Below, one piece after another: positions 8,785 through 18,650 of a DNA stretch of 64,000 nucleotides (its first letter is position 1; every line of letters begins with the position of its first letter). Below the pieces are notes generated by a model. It was not told the origin of the DNA and did no database searches. It saw only the letters and a list, made by a program, of their open reading frames with translations. The stretch covers positions 620,001-684,000 of the forward strand of contig NZ_OY760438.1 of the NCBI RefSeq assembly GCF_963663625.1. Direction: 5' to 3'. Origin of the DNA: an uncultured Ilyobacter sp. (GTDB lineage Bacteria > Fusobacteriota > Fusobacteriia > Fusobacteriales > Fusobacteriaceae). The position numbers and the translations under genes are program-made.

Positions 8785-9950
8785 TGGAAAAATTTGTTCA
8801 CATGGATAAATTTATTTATCAAGATGGGAAAAAACTCCGTTATGGCTATACTACAGGGAGCTGTGCAACTGCTGCTGCAAAGGGTGCTGTAGAGGCTCTT
8901 TTTGCAGGGGAATTCAAGGAATCAGTAAAGATAGATACACCTTTTGGCTGGAAGCTTGATTTGCAGATAACAGAGGCAGAAATTAGCAAGAACAGGGCAG
9001 TGTGTGCAATACGAAAGGATGCCGGAGATGACCCTGATGTGACTCACGGGATTTTAATATTTGTATCGGCAGAGAGGGTTTCTGACTTCGATGCAGAGAA
9101 AGAAGACTGCTTCTATAATGAGAGTAAAACTATAGAACTCACTGGTGGTGAGGGAGTAGGAAGAGTCACAAAAAAAGGTCTTCAGGTTCCTCCTGGAAAG
9201 CCTGCAATAAATGAAGGGCCAAGAAGTATGATTTTCAGGGAAGTTCAAAGAGTTCTTCCAATAGGTGAAAAAGTGAGACTTGAGATATTTATCCCTCAGG
9301 GGCCGGAAAAGGCTCTTATGACATTTAACCCAAAGCTTGGGATAATGGGAGGCATATCTGTACTGGGAAGCAGCGGAATAGTGAAACCCATGTCTGAGGA
9401 GGCCTACAAGAGCTCTCTCATTGTGGAGCTTGGCTTTCATAAAGAGGAGCGTAAGAAAAATACAGTTGTTTTTACTTTTGGGAATTACGGAAAGAGATTC
9501 ATAAGAGAGAATCTGAACATTCCAATTGAAGATGTCTTTGTAATAAGCAACTTCGCAGGGTTTATGATAGAACAAGCGGCTCACAGGGAATTTGAAAGAG
9601 TTATTTTCCTAGGGCATATAGGAAAAATGGTAAAACTTGCAGGAGGTATTTTCCATACCCACAGTAAAGTAAGTGATGCTAAAATGGAGATCTTCACCAC
9701 CTGTGCCCTCCTTGCAGGGGAAGAATATGAAACACTGCTAAAAATAGCAGATTCAAACACAACAGATGAGGCTGTGGAATATGTAACCAACAACAAGACC
9801 TATGAGATCATGTGTGAAAGAATTGTGGAAAAATGCAGCCATAAGGTAAAAAATATTGAGTTTGCAAGTCTCCTCTTCTCATTTGAAAAAGGAGAGCTCG
9901 GAAGAAGCAGTAATTTTGACAGAGTGATCAAGGAGCTTGAAATAGTATGA
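8784..9950 (+). CDS. cbiD: Cobalt-precorrin-5B (C1)-methyltransferase
   Basis: 388 residues. The N-terminal RYGYTTGSCATAAAKGA and the AGDDPDVTHG block are diagnostic of CbiD, the SAM-dependent enzyme that methylates C1 in the anaerobic (early cobalt insertion) pathway. It is not homologous to the other corrin methyltransferases. Presence of CbiD and CbiG rather than CobG/CobF marks the oxygen-independent route. The ATG overlaps the cbiC stop, and the end overlaps cbiE by four bases. Confidence 0.94.
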   Translation: MEKFVHMDKFIYQDGKKLRYGYTTGSCATAAAKGAVEALFAGEFKESVKIDTPFGWKLDLQITEAEISKNRAVCAIRKDAGDDPDVTHGILIFVSAERVSDFDAEKEDCFYNESKTIELTGGEGVGRVTKKGLQVPPGKPAINEGPRSMIFREVQRVLPIGEKVRLEIFIPQGPEKALMTFNPKLGIMGGISVLGSSGIVKPMSEEAYKSSLIVELGFHKEERKKNTVVFTFGNYGKRFIRENLNIPIEDVFVISNFAGFMIEQAAHREFERVIFLGHIGKMVKLAGGIFHTHSKVSDAKMEIFTTCALLAGEEYETLLKIADSNTTDEAVEYVTNNKTYEIMCERIVEKCSHKVKNIEFASLLFSFEKGELGRSSNFDRVIKELEIV

Positions 9951-10576
9951 AGATAGATGTGTTGGGATTGGGACCAGGAAACAGAGATTATATACTCCCA
10001 GAGGTGGAGAAAAGAATAAAGTCTGCTGACCTCATAGTAGGAGGGAAAAGAAATATAGAGAGTATCTCAGATTTAGCAGCAGGGAAAGAGATAGCCTATG
10101 TAGACAAACACCTGAAAGAACTTATTCAATCTATGAAAGACAAGATGAGTGAGAAAAAAATTGCAGTGGTTCTTTCTGGGGATACAGGCTTTTACAGTAT
10201 GCTTGGATATCTGAGAAAAAACTTTGAGCTGTCAGAACTAGAGGTAGTGCCCGGTATATCCTCTATGCAGTACTTTTTCGCTAAAATAGGCGAGCAGTGG
10301 CATGATGCAGTGATAAAGAGTGTTCACGGGAGGGAGTTTGACTATATAGAGGCTCTGAAATCGGCGGGAAAGGTGGGACTACTCACTGATGAAATCAACA
10401 CCCCACAGGAGATCGCAAGAAAAGTCTGGGAGGCCGGTATAGAGGCAACTGTATACGTAGGGGAAAACCTCTCCTATCCCGATGAATGCATAACTTCAGG
10501 AAAAGCCTTTGAAATAAAGAGTGTGCAGAAAAAATTTGATTTAAATGTCGTAATAATAAAAGGTGAAGAATTGTGA
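9947..10576 (+). CDS. cbiE: Cobalt-precorrin-7 (C5)-methyltransferase
   Basis: 209 residues of the tetrapyrrole methylase family: VLGLGPGNRDYI at the N-terminus, the SAM-site LSGDTGFYS, and PGISSMQYFFAKIG. CbiE methylates C5 and works with CbiT; in aerobes the two are fused as CobL, here they are adjacent separate genes with a four-base overlap (GTGA). The size fits a stand-alone CbiE. Confidence 0.93.
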   Translation: MKIDVLGLGPGNRDYILPEVEKRIKSADLIVGGKRNIESISDLAAGKEIAYVDKHLKELIQSMKDKMSEKKIAVVLSGDTGFYSMLGYLRKNFELSELEVVPGISSMQYFFAKIGEQWHDAVIKSVHGREFDYIEALKSAGKVGLLTDEINTPQEIARKVWEAGIEATVYVGENLSYPDECITSGKAFEIKSVQKKFDLNVVIIKGEEL

Positions 10577-11142
10577 GGCATATAAGGGACAGGGAGTTCA
10601 TAAGAGGCAGTGTGCCAATGACCAAAGAGGAAGTAAGGGCTGTATCGGTAGCCAAACTTCAGCTAGAACCTCATCACATCCTTGTAGATGTAGGGGCAGG
10701 GACTGGCTCTGTGGGGATAGAGGTCGCTGGTTATCTTTCTCACGGTAGAGTTTACGGTATAGAGGTAAATCCTGACGGGATAGATATAATTAAAAAAAAT
10801 GTAGAAAAATTTCAACTTGAAAATTACACACTAATAGATGGGCTAGCTCCTGAAAATATTCCAGAGGTAAAATACCACAGAATGTTTGTGGGAGGGAGCA
10901 AGGGGAACCTTGACACCATTTTGGATCACTTTATGAAAAATTCTGCAGAGGACGGGGTAATAGTGATAAATGCCATAGTGCTAGAAACCCTATCAAAGGC
11001 CATGGATACGCTGAAGTCAAATGGTTTTGCTGATATAGAGGTGGTGTCTATGACTGTGGCGAGAAACAAAAAAGTAGGAACAATGAACATGATGATGGGT
11101 GAAAATCCAATATATATAATAACTGCTAAAAGAGGAGAGTAA
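10573..11142 (+). CDS. cbiT: Cobalt-precorrin-6B (C15)-methyltransferase, decarboxylating
   Basis: 189 residues, class I Rossmann methyltransferase with motif I VDVGAGTGSVGIEV. The opening IRDREFIRGSVPMTKEEVRA is characteristic of CbiT. It methylates C15 and removes the acetate carboxyl on C12. The start codon is GTG at 10573, overlapping the TGA of cbiE. Ends two bases before cbiL. Confidence 0.94.
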   Translation: MRHIRDREFIRGSVPMTKEEVRAVSVAKLQLEPHHILVDVGAGTGSVGIEVAGYLSHGRVYGIEVNPDGIDIIKKNVEKFQLENYTLIDGLAPENIPEVKYHRMFVGGSKGNLDTILDHFMKNSAEDGVIVINAIVLETLSKAMDTLKSNGFADIEVVSMTVARNKKVGTMNMMMGENPIYIITAKRGE

Positions 11143-11144
11143 AA

Positions 11145-11864
11145 ATGGCAAAACTTTATGGAATCGGTGTAGGGGTAGGAGATCCTGAACTGATAACGCT
11201 AAAAGCTATCAGAAAGATAAAGGAACTGGATGTAGTGATCCTTCCTGAGGCGAAAAATATAGGGGAAAGTACAGCATATACCATTGCAAAAGAATATATG
11301 AAAGAAAATGTAGAAAAAGTAGCAATCTCTTTTAAAATGCAGGATAGCTGGGAAGAGAGAAGGGAAGACCACAAAAGAAATGCAGTGATAGTAAACGAAC
11401 TTCTTGAGGCAGGTAAAAATGTAGGGTTTTTGACGATCGGGGATCCTATGACTTACAGTACTTTTGTATATATCATGGAACTGCTGAAAGAGGGAGTAAA
11501 TGTAGAAACTGTACCAGGAATAACATCTTTTGCCTCTATAACAGCCAGAGTAAATATACCACTTGTAATGGGAGACGAGTCTATGAAAGTGGTAGGCCTT
11601 GCCAAAGAGACAGATATAATAAAAGAGATAGAGAGCTCAGACAATATCATTTTTATGAAGGTTGTAAGAAACCTAGAGAGACTGAAAGACGCTCTTAGAG
11701 AAACGGGGAACATGAATAATGTAATCTTAATCTCAAACTGTGGTAAAGAAGACGAACAGATTATATATGACTTAGAAGATGTAGGGAAAGATGATATATC
11801 TTATTTCTCAACAATGATACTAAAAAAAGGTGGGATTGAAAAATGGAAAAGGTTTACTTCATAG
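11145..11864 (+). CDS. cbiL: Cobalt-factor II (precorrin-2) C20-methyltransferase
   Basis: 239 residues, tetrapyrrole methylase fold: GIGVGVGDPELITLKAI at the start, FLTIGDPMTYST as the SAM loop and VPGITSFASI. These match CbiL/CobI, which methylates C20, the first committed step after cobalt insertion. Its last 22 bases overlap cbiF. Confidence 0.93.
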   Translation: MAKLYGIGVGVGDPELITLKAIRKIKELDVVILPEAKNIGESTAYTIAKEYMKENVEKVAISFKMQDSWEERREDHKRNAVIVNELLEAGKNVGFLTIGDPMTYSTFVYIMELLKEGVNVETVPGITSFASITARVNIPLVMGDESMKVVGLAKETDIIKEIESSDNIIFMKVVRNLERLKDALRETGNMNNVILISNCGKEDEQIIYDLEDVGKDDISYFSTMILKKGGIEKWKRFTS

Positions 11865-12607
11865 GAGCTGGTCCTGGGGACCCGGAATTAATAACTGTAA
11901 AAGGACAAAGACTTGTATCAGAAGCAGATGTAATAATTTATGCAGGTTCACTTGTGCCAAGACAGGTAATAGAATGCCATAAAGAGGGAGCTGAAATATA
12001 CAACAGTGCCAGTATGAACCTCGATGAGGTAATGGAAGTAACTATAAAAGCTGTAAGAAACGGAAAGATGGTAGCTAGAGTACACACTGGTGACCCGGCT
12101 ATCTATGGAGCCCATAGAGAACAGATGGATATCTTAGCGGCTCACAATATAGATTTTGAAGTAATACCAGGTGTAAGCTCGTTCTTGGCATCTGCAGCAG
12201 CTATAAAAAAGGAGTTTACGCTTCCAGATGTAGCTCAGACTGTGATCTGTACAAGAATGGAGGGGAGAACCCCTGTACCTGAACTTGAAAAGCTAGAACT
12301 CCTTGCATCCCATAAAACCTCAATGGCAATATTTTTATCGGTGCAGATGATAGATCAAGTTGTAAATCAGCTTCTCACACATTATGAAAAGGATACACCA
12401 ATAGCAGTTGTTCAAAGGGCAACATGGGAAGATCAGAAGATTGTAGAGGGGACACTTGAAAATATAGCTGAAAAAGTAAGAGAGGCTAATATTACAAAGA
12501 CTGCACAGATCCTAGTGGGAAGATTTATGGGTGACGAGTATTCAAAGTCAAAACTTTATGATAAGCACTTTACCCATGAATACAGAGTTGGAATAGATCA
12601 GAAATAA
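11843..12607 (+). CDS. cbiF: Cobalt-precorrin-4 (C11)-methyltransferase
   Basis: 254 residues. YFIGAGPGDPELITVKG, IIYAGSLVP, ARVHTGDPAIYGA and VPGVSSFLASAAA are the CbiF/CobM signatures. It adds the C11 methyl group. The 22-base overlap with cbiL implies coupled translation. It is followed by a 63-base gap, the largest within the cbi part of the operon, in which I see no promoter or terminator. Confidence 0.94.
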   Translation: MEKVYFIGAGPGDPELITVKGQRLVSEADVIIYAGSLVPRQVIECHKEGAEIYNSASMNLDEVMEVTIKAVRNGKMVARVHTGDPAIYGAHREQMDILAAHNIDFEVIPGVSSFLASAAAIKKEFTLPDVAQTVICTRMEGRTPVPELEKLELLASHKTSMAIFLSVQMIDQVVNQLLTHYEKDTPIAVVQRATWEDQKIVEGTLENIAEKVREANITKTAQILVGRFMGDEYSKSKLYDKHFTHEYRVGIDQK

Positions 12608-12670
12608 ATTGCCTAAATAAGGGTAAAAAGATTTTAAATTTTGAGCTAAATATATTCAGGGGATGAAATT

Positions 12671-13660
12671 ATGAAATGGGCTGTAATAAGTGTCACTGAA
12701 AAAGCTGTGAAAAAAGCTATGGAAGTTGCGAAAAAAATTGATTGCGATATCTATACTCTTCCTAAATACTCCGTAGAGGGGACTATTCAATTAAGAGATG
12801 GATTCAGAAAGGGAGTTGTCAAAATTTTTTCAGAATATAAGACACTACTCTTTATAATGGCCAGCGGCATAGTGGTGAGAACCATAGCCCCCCTCATAAA
12901 GAGCAAGGATCTAGACCCGGGAGTGCTTGTCATGGATGAGGAGGGGAATTTTGTAACTTCCCTTCTCTCGGGACATCTAGGGGGAGCAAACTCAGCCTGC
13001 CAGAGGATAGCAGATGTTATAGGGGCTATACCTGTGATATCAACAGCCTCTGACGTGTCGGGAAGTACTGCTGTAGACACTATAGCCATGTCCATAAAAG
13101 GAAAGATGGACAGTCTGGAAAACGCCAAACATGTTACTTCTCTCATTGTGGGAGGAGAAAAGGTAAATCTGAAACTGCCTGATAATGTGACCCTTTCAGA
13201 GGAAAACTCAGCTGGGGTAATAGTTCTTTCCAACAGGAAAAAAGTGAAAATAAGTCAGATCATACCACAGAATATAGTCGTTGGAATAGGCTGCAGACGT
13301 GGTACATCTAAAGAAAGCATCATAGAAGCTGTGGAAAAAGCTATGGATAAAGCCAACCTACATGTGGATAGTATAAGGAAATTTGCAACTGTAGATTTGA
13401 AGGGAGACGAGGCAGGACTCTTAGAAGCGGTGAAGTACTACGGCAGAGAATTAACTGTTATACCAAGAGAAAAGATAGTTCCTATCGAGGATAATTTTGA
13501 AGGATCGGATTTTGTAAAAAAGAGTATAGGGGTCAAATCGGTATCTGCTCCCTGTGCTATCCTGGCTTCAGAATCTAAAGGAAAGTTTATAACCGAAAAA
13601 ATGAGACACGATGGGATAACATTATCAATATATGAAGAGGAGATAAGAAGAGATGGGTAA
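12671..13660 (+). CDS. cbiG: Cobalt-precorrin-5A hydrolase
   Basis: 329 residues with the CbiG domain order: N-terminal domain (MKWAVISVTEKAVKKAMEV), central domain containing ASGIVVRTIAPLIKSKDLDPGV and LSGHLGGAN, and a C-terminal CobE-like domain (VVGIGCRRGTSKESI). CbiG opens the ring-A delta-lactone and releases acetaldehyde, a step found only in the anaerobic route. AGGGG lies a few bases upstream of the ATG. It overlaps cbiH by eight bases. Confidence 0.93.
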   Translation: MKWAVISVTEKAVKKAMEVAKKIDCDIYTLPKYSVEGTIQLRDGFRKGVVKIFSEYKTLLFIMASGIVVRTIAPLIKSKDLDPGVLVMDEEGNFVTSLLSGHLGGANSACQRIADVIGAIPVISTASDVSGSTAVDTIAMSIKGKMDSLENAKHVTSLIVGGEKVNLKLPDNVTLSEENSAGVIVLSNRKKVKISQIIPQNIVVGIGCRRGTSKESIIEAVEKAMDKANLHVDSIRKFATVDLKGDEAGLLEAVKYYGRELTVIPREKIVPIEDNFEGSDFVKKSIGVKSVSAPCAILASESKGKFITEKMRHDGITLSIYEEEIRRDG

Positions 13661-14378
13661 AATATACGTAATCGGTATAGGTCCAGGAAACAAAGAGAAT
13701 ATGACTTTCAGAGCTTACAAGGCCATGGAAGATTCAGATATAATAGTGGGACATAAGACATATATAAATCTTGTGGAAGACTTGTTTGCAGGTAAAGAGG
13801 TCTTTAGGTCTGCAATGAAAAAAGAGATAGAAAGATGCCAGGAAACTCTGAAGTTTGCAAAGGATGGGAAAACAGTGGCCCTCATAAGCTCTGGAGATGC
13901 AGGAGTATATGGTATGGCAGGGATAATGCTAGAAGTGGCTGCAGACAGCGGTATAGAGGTGGAAGTAGTACCTGGAGTAACATCTGCAAATGCCTCGGCG
14001 GCAGTGGTAGGAGCTCCTGTAATGCATGACCATGCTACAATAAGTCTAAGTGATCTCCTTACTGACTGGGATCTTATTACAAAGAGGGTAAAGCTTGCCT
14101 CAGAGGGAGATTTTATAATCTCTTATTATAATCCTAAAAGCTTCGGAAGACAGACTCAGATAGTCGAAGCATGGGAAATCATGATGAAATACAAGAAGAA
14201 GGATACTCCTGTAGCTATTGTTAGAAACACTGGAAGAGAGGGTCAGGAGTATGAACTTACTACTCTTGAAAATATGCTAGATCATGAGATAAATATGTTT
14301 ACAACAGTAATCGTTGGAAATTCTAAAACCTTTGTAAAGGGCGGGAAAATGATTACTCCTAGGGGATATAAGGTATAG
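13653..14378 (+). CDS. cbiH: Cobalt-factor III (precorrin-3B) C17-methyltransferase
   Basis: 241 residues, tetrapyrrole methylase: YVIGIGPGNKENMT, ALISSGDAGVYGMAG, VPGVTSANASAAVVGAP with HDHATISLSDLLT. This combination is typical of CbiH/CobJ, which methylates C17 and triggers ring contraction. It is a plain CbiH, without the C-terminal ferredoxin-like extension seen in CbiH60. Confidence 0.93.
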   Translation: MGKIYVIGIGPGNKENMTFRAYKAMEDSDIIVGHKTYINLVEDLFAGKEVFRSAMKKEIERCQETLKFAKDGKTVALISSGDAGVYGMAGIMLEVAADSGIEVEVVPGVTSANASAAVVGAPVMHDHATISLSDLLTDWDLITKRVKLASEGDFIISYYNPKSFGRQTQIVEAWEIMMKYKKKDTPVAIVRNTGREGQEYELTTLENMLDHEINMFTTVIVGNSKTFVKGGKMITPRGYKV

Positions 14379-14381
14379 CCT

Positions 14382-15122
14382 ATGATCTGGATTATAGGGG
14401 GGACCAAAGATTCGAGAGATATAATAGATAGGCTTGGTAAAAGTGAGATAATAGTATCTACAGCCACAGAATATGGGAAGAAATTATTAAAAGGACTTAA
14501 TGTGGTATCTGAATCTATGGATCTAAATGAAATGCGGGAATTTATAAGGTCAAAAAGGGTGGACCTGGTGCTTGACGCCAGCCACCCCTATGCGGTGAAC
14601 GTATCTCAAAATGCTATAGAGGCTTCTAAGGCTGAAGGCGTTGATTACCTTAGATTTGAAAGAAATATGCTGTCTTATAACGGAGGAATAAAATTCACTT
14701 CCATGGAAGAGTTGGCAGAGTGTGTAAAAAAACTTGAGGGAAATATTTTGGTCACCCTTGGAAGCAACAATTTGAGCTATTTTAAGGATTTGTCTAATTT
14801 GGAAAACATATACTTCAGGATACTTCCTATAAAAAAATCTCTTGAGAAGGCGGAAAAGGCAGGGATACTTCCAAAACAGATAATAGCTATTCAGGGTCCT
14901 TTTTCAAAGGAATTTAACACAGCTATTTATAAAAATTATGAAATAAAATATGTGGTTACAAAGGAAAGCGGAGCCACAGGAGGGGAACTGGAAAAGATAG
15001 AGGCAGCAGCAGATTGCGGAATAAAACCTGTCATTTTATCTAGACCCGAAATAGATTATCCTTGGAAAACTGGTGATATAGACCAAATAATAAAAAAGGT
15101 GATGGAATATGAAGAAGCATAA
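14382..15122 (+). CDS. cbiJ: Cobalt-precorrin-6A reductase
   Basis: 246 residues of the CbiJ/CobK family. The start MIWIIGGTKDSRDIIDRL provides the nucleotide site, followed by VLDASHPYAVNVSQNAIEA, YLRFER and KESGATGGELEKIEAA, all standard for this NAD(P)H-dependent reductase. It reduces the corrin macrocycle before C5/C15 methylation. It overlaps cbiP by 14 bases. Confidence 0.93.
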   Translation: MIWIIGGTKDSRDIIDRLGKSEIIVSTATEYGKKLLKGLNVVSESMDLNEMREFIRSKRVDLVLDASHPYAVNVSQNAIEASKAEGVDYLRFERNMLSYNGGIKFTSMEELAECVKKLEGNILVTLGSNNLSYFKDLSNLENIYFRILPIKKSLEKAEKAGILPKQIIAIQGPFSKEFNTAIYKNYEIKYVVTKESGATGGELEKIEAAADCGIKPVILSRPEIDYPWKTGDIDQIIKKVMEYEEA

Positions 15123-16617
15123 AAATATAATGATACAAGGGACTGCATCCTCTGTGGGGAAAAGTCTTGTTACAACAGCATTATGCAGAATTCTCTATAA
15201 GGACGGATATTCGGTATGTCCTTTTAAATCACAAAATATGGCTTTAAACTCTTTTATCACAGAAGATGGTAAAGAGATGGGGAGAGCTCAGGTAGTCCAG
15301 GCAGAGGCCTGCGGGATAAAACCAGAAGCCTTTATGAACCCAATATTATTAAAACCAACAACAGATAGAAAATCACAGGTAATCTTAAAGGGAAAGGCTT
15401 TAAGGAATATGACTGCTAAGGAATATCATGAGTTTAAACCTGGACTGAAAGAGGAACTGATAAAAATATACGACAAAATCAAAGAAAATTATGATGTATC
15501 TCTAATCGAAGGTGCAGGAAGTACTGCTGAGATTAACCTCAAAGAGGGGGACATTGTAAATATGGGGATGGCTGAGATAGCTGATTCTCCTGTAATACTG
15601 GTATCAGACATAGACCGAGGAGGGGTATTCGCCTCTATACTGGGTACACTCATGCTCCTAGAGGAACACGAGAGAGAAAGAGTAAAAGGTGTAATTATAA
15701 ATAAATTCAGGGGTGATGTAGCGATATTGAAGCCTGGCATCAGACAGCTGGAAAAGATGATAAAAAAACCTATTCTCGGTGTCCTTCCTTATTCAGAACT
15801 TAATATAGAGGATGAAGACTCGGTAACAGAGAGATTTAAAAAATATAGCGGAGACAAAGATATAAGAGTCTCAGTAATAAGGATAAATCACATGTCTAAC
15901 TTTACCGATCTAGATGCTCTAAGTGTTTATGAAGATGTATCGGTGAAATACGTCACAAAGGCTGAGGAACTGGGAAATGAAGATATTATTGTGATCCCGG
16001 GATCTAAAAGCACCATTGATGACTTGAAAGAGATAAAAGATAAAGGTATAGCTGAAAAGATAGTGAAACTTGCGAAAAAAGGGACGATAATATTTGGAAT
16101 CTGTGGTGGATATCAGATGCTAGGTCAAAAAATTTCAGACCCAGACAAGATAGAAAGCTCTCTCCTGGAAATCCCTGGAATAGGGCTACTAGATATGGAG
16201 ACAGTCATGAAAACGGACAAGAGGACAGTTCAGTATGAGGGAGAAGTTGTTGTAGACGGAGGATTCCTAGAGGGAACCAAAGGAATGACAGTGAGAGGAT
16301 ATGAGATACACCAGGGTATAACCAATGGGAATGAGGGCAACGTATTTTTAGAGGGCAACGGATGTGTAAACGGAGCCTTTAAAGACAATATAATAGGGAC
16401 TTATATTCATGGGATTTTTGATAACGGTGATTTTACAAGAAAATTTCTGAATAATGTAAGGAAAAACAAAGGGCTTGACGAGATAAAAGATTCTATAAAC
16501 TTTCAGGAGTTTAAAGAGAGAGAGTTTGACAAACTGGCTGACATTGTAAGAGAAAATCTAGATATGGAAAAAGTATATAGGATATTAGAGGGTGAGAATG
16601 TTGAATGTGATTGCTAA
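15109..16617 (+). CDS. cbiP: Adenosylcobyric acid synthase
   Basis: 502 residues, the same two-domain plan as CbiA: P-loop GTASSVGKS (11-19) with PFKSQNMALNSF, then a glutamine amidotransferase domain with Cys in FGICGGYQMLG and a late His (TYIHGIFDN). CbiP/CobQ amidates the b, d, e and g side chains of adenosyl-cobyrinate a,c-diamide. The 3' end overlaps the upstream part of cbiB. Confidence 0.95.
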   Translation: MKKHKNIMIQGTASSVGKSLVTTALCRILYKDGYSVCPFKSQNMALNSFITEDGKEMGRAQVVQAEACGIKPEAFMNPILLKPTTDRKSQVILKGKALRNMTAKEYHEFKPGLKEELIKIYDKIKENYDVSLIEGAGSTAEINLKEGDIVNMGMAEIADSPVILVSDIDRGGVFASILGTLMLLEEHERERVKGVIINKFRGDVAILKPGIRQLEKMIKKPILGVLPYSELNIEDEDSVTERFKKYSGDKDIRVSVIRINHMSNFTDLDALSVYEDVSVKYVTKAEELGNEDIIVIPGSKSTIDDLKEIKDKGIAEKIVKLAKKGTIIFGICGGYQMLGQKISDPDKIESSLLEIPGIGLLDMETVMKTDKRTVQYEGEVVVDGGFLEGTKGMTVRGYEIHQGITNGNEGNVFLEGNGCVNGAFKDNIIGTYIHGIFDNGDFTRKFLNNVRKNKGLDEIKDSINFQEFKEREFDKLADIVRENLDMEKVYRILEGENVECDC

Positions 16618-17563
16618 GATAGGGATCGCTTATCTGATAGATCTCATAGCCGGAGACCCCTACTGGATGCCTCATCCGGTGCAGTTTATCGGGAAACTTA
16701 TTGAAAAATCCGAAAGTCTTTTGTATCGGTTTGAGAACAAAAGACTTTCAGGTGCAGTACTCACAATTATGGTACTTTTCATTACTTTTATGATAAGTTA
16801 TAGACTTGGGATGTTTCAGATTTTAGAAATATATTTTCTTTATACAATCTTTGCCACGAGATGCCTGGCAAAAGAAGGGATGAAAGTATATAACATACTG
16901 AAGGCTAAGGATATGGATCGTGCTAAGAAAGAACTGTCATATCTTGTGAGCAGAGATACAGGCAGCATGGATGAAAGAAATATAATAAGAAGTGTGATGG
17001 AGACCATATCAGAAAATACAGTAGATGGCATAATAGCACCTATGTTTTATATGATGCTCGGGGCATTGCTTCTACCTGGTAACCCAGGGGGGGCGTTGGC
17101 CTTTGGGATGACCTATAAAGGTGTGAATACCCTTGATTCCATGGTAGGGTATAAAAATGAAAAATACATTGATTTTGGATGGTTTTCAGCAAGACTTGAT
17201 GACTGGGTAAATTTAATTCCTGCCAGAATAACAGGGATGATATTTTATCCTCTGTCGGCGCTGCTTTTAGGGTTTGATTATAAATCTTCCCTAAGAATTT
17301 ACTTCAGGGACAGACTGAGACATGCCAGTCCAAATGCCGGTCATCCAGAATCTGCTGTGGCAGGAGCCATAGGGATACAGTTTGGAGGAGTCACAAGTTA
17401 TTTTGGAGAAAGTCACGAAAAACCAACAATCGGAGACAAGATTAAAGAGTTTGATATAGAGGATATAAGAAAAAATATAAAAATGATGTACGGAGCTTCT
17501 ATTATCGGGATGGTCTTCTTTACGGGGATAATCTGGGGAGTTCATAGATTCTTCATAGTATAG
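16598..17563 (+). CDS. cbiB: Adenosylcobinamide-phosphate synthase (membrane protein)
   Basis: 321 residues with several membrane helices; the opening IDLIAGDPYWMPHPVQFIGKLI and the block SRDTGSMDERNIIRSVMETISENTVDGIIAPMFY identify CbiB/CobD-type amide ligases, which attach aminopropanol (or its phosphate) to cobyric acid. I place the start at ATG 16598, where AGAGG is six bases upstream; a GTG at 16592 in the same frame would leave no spacing to that site. It overlaps cbiP by 20 bases. Confidence 0.93.
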   Translation: MLNVIAKIGIAYLIDLIAGDPYWMPHPVQFIGKLIEKSESLLYRFENKRLSGAVLTIMVLFITFMISYRLGMFQILEIYFLYTIFATRCLAKEGMKVYNILKAKDMDRAKKELSYLVSRDTGSMDERNIIRSVMETISENTVDGIIAPMFYMMLGALLLPGNPGGALAFGMTYKGVNTLDSMVGYKNEKYIDFGWFSARLDDWVNLIPARITGMIFYPLSALLLGFDYKSSLRIYFRDRLRHASPNAGHPESAVAGAIGIQFGGVTSYFGESHEKPTIGDKIKEFDIEDIRKNIKMMYGASIIGMVFFTGIIWGVHRFFIV

Positions 17564-17573
17564 GAGTGGTAGG

Positions 17574-18650
17574 ATGGAACTGCACGGAGGAAATATCTAT
17601 AAACTTGCAAGGGAGAAGGGCATTGACAAGATACTGGACTACAGTGCCAATATCAATCCCTTCGGACTTCCGGAAAGTCTGAAAAAATCGGTTATGGAAA
17701 ATTTTCATATTTTTGAAAAGTACCCTGACCCAGAGTATGTAGAGCTGAGAGAAGTTTTGGCAAAACACAACGGAGTGGATGCAGGGAATATAATAGTTGG
17801 AAACGGGGCCACAGAGATTATATTTCTGTATATGAAAATGCTAAATCCCCAAAAAGCCCTGGTCGTCAATCCCACCTTTGCAGAATATGAAAGGGCTCTG
17901 ATGCAGACAGAATGTCAGGTAAATCACTTTCAACTGAAAGAGGAAGAGGATTTTATCCTGGACAAAAAAAGGCTCAGAGAAGAGCTGGGGAAAGGCTATG
18001 ATCTGCTGGTAATGTGCAACCCAAATAATCCAACTGGACGTTTTATGACTAGGTCAGAGATGGAAGAGATCGCCATAATGGCAAGAGAAGCAGGTACAAG
18101 ACTCATGGTAGATGAAGCCTTTATAGAATTTGTAGAGGGGAACTATAGCGAGAGCATCGCCCATCTGAAAGACCCAAATATTTTTGTAGTAAGGGCTCTT
18201 ACAAAATTTTTTGCCATCCCTGGAATAAGACTGGGTTTTGCAATATGTCATGATAGGGCTATAATTGGCAGAATACAGGGAGAAAGAGAGCCATGGACTG
18301 TAAATGCCCTTGCAGAACTAACTGCCAAGGTTGTCTTAGATGACAGGGAATATATAGAAAAATCGGAAAACTGGATAAAAAAAGAGAAAAAATGGATGTA
18401 TGAGGAACTTACCAAGGGAATTAATATAAAGACTTATAAAACAGAGACAAACTTTATACTTGTAAGACTCACAGGAAAATCTGATTCAAAATTTTTGAGA
18501 GAAAAACTCATTGAGGATGGGATATTGATAAGAGACTGTTCAAATTTTCCGTATCTCGATGAAAATTATATAAGACTTGCGATCAAAGATCACAAGAGCA
18601 ACCAATATGTTGTGGAAAGGGTAGTGGCTAGGACAAATGAGAATGGATAA
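17574..18650 (+). CDS. cobD: L-threonine-O-3-phosphate decarboxylase
   Basis: 358 residues, class I/II PLP enzyme of the HisC-like fold with LDYSANINPFGLP at the start, NPNNPTGR and PLP-lysine Lys211 in RALTKFFAIPGIRLG. This is the CobD of Salmonella nomenclature, supplying (R)-1-amino-2-propanol phosphate to CbiB encoded just upstream. A histidinol-phosphate aminotransferase is the alternative, but the N-terminal HGGN..ARE motif and the position between cbiB and hemA favour CobD. Confidence 0.9.
   Translation: MELHGGNIYKLAREKGIDKILDYSANINPFGLPESLKKSVMENFHIFEKYPDPEYVELREVLAKHNGVDAGNIIVGNGATEIIFLYMKMLNPQKALVVNPTFAEYERALMQTECQVNHFQLKEEEDFILDKKRLREELGKGYDLLVMCNPNNPTGRFMTRSEMEEIAIMAREAGTRLMVDEAFIEFVEGNYSESIAHLKDPNIFVVRALTKFFAIPGIRLGFAICHDRAIIGRIQGEREPWTVNALAELTAKVVLDDREYIEKSENWIKKEKKWMYEELTKGINIKTYKTETNFILVRLTGKSDSKFLREKLIEDGILIRDCSNFPYLDENYIRLAIKDHKSNQYVVERVVARTNENG

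Noticed and set aside
9054..9584. 176-codon open frame on the minus strand inside cbiD
   Set aside because: It is antisense to a complete, motif-bearing cbiD with tight overlaps on both sides, and its translation has no recognisable domain.
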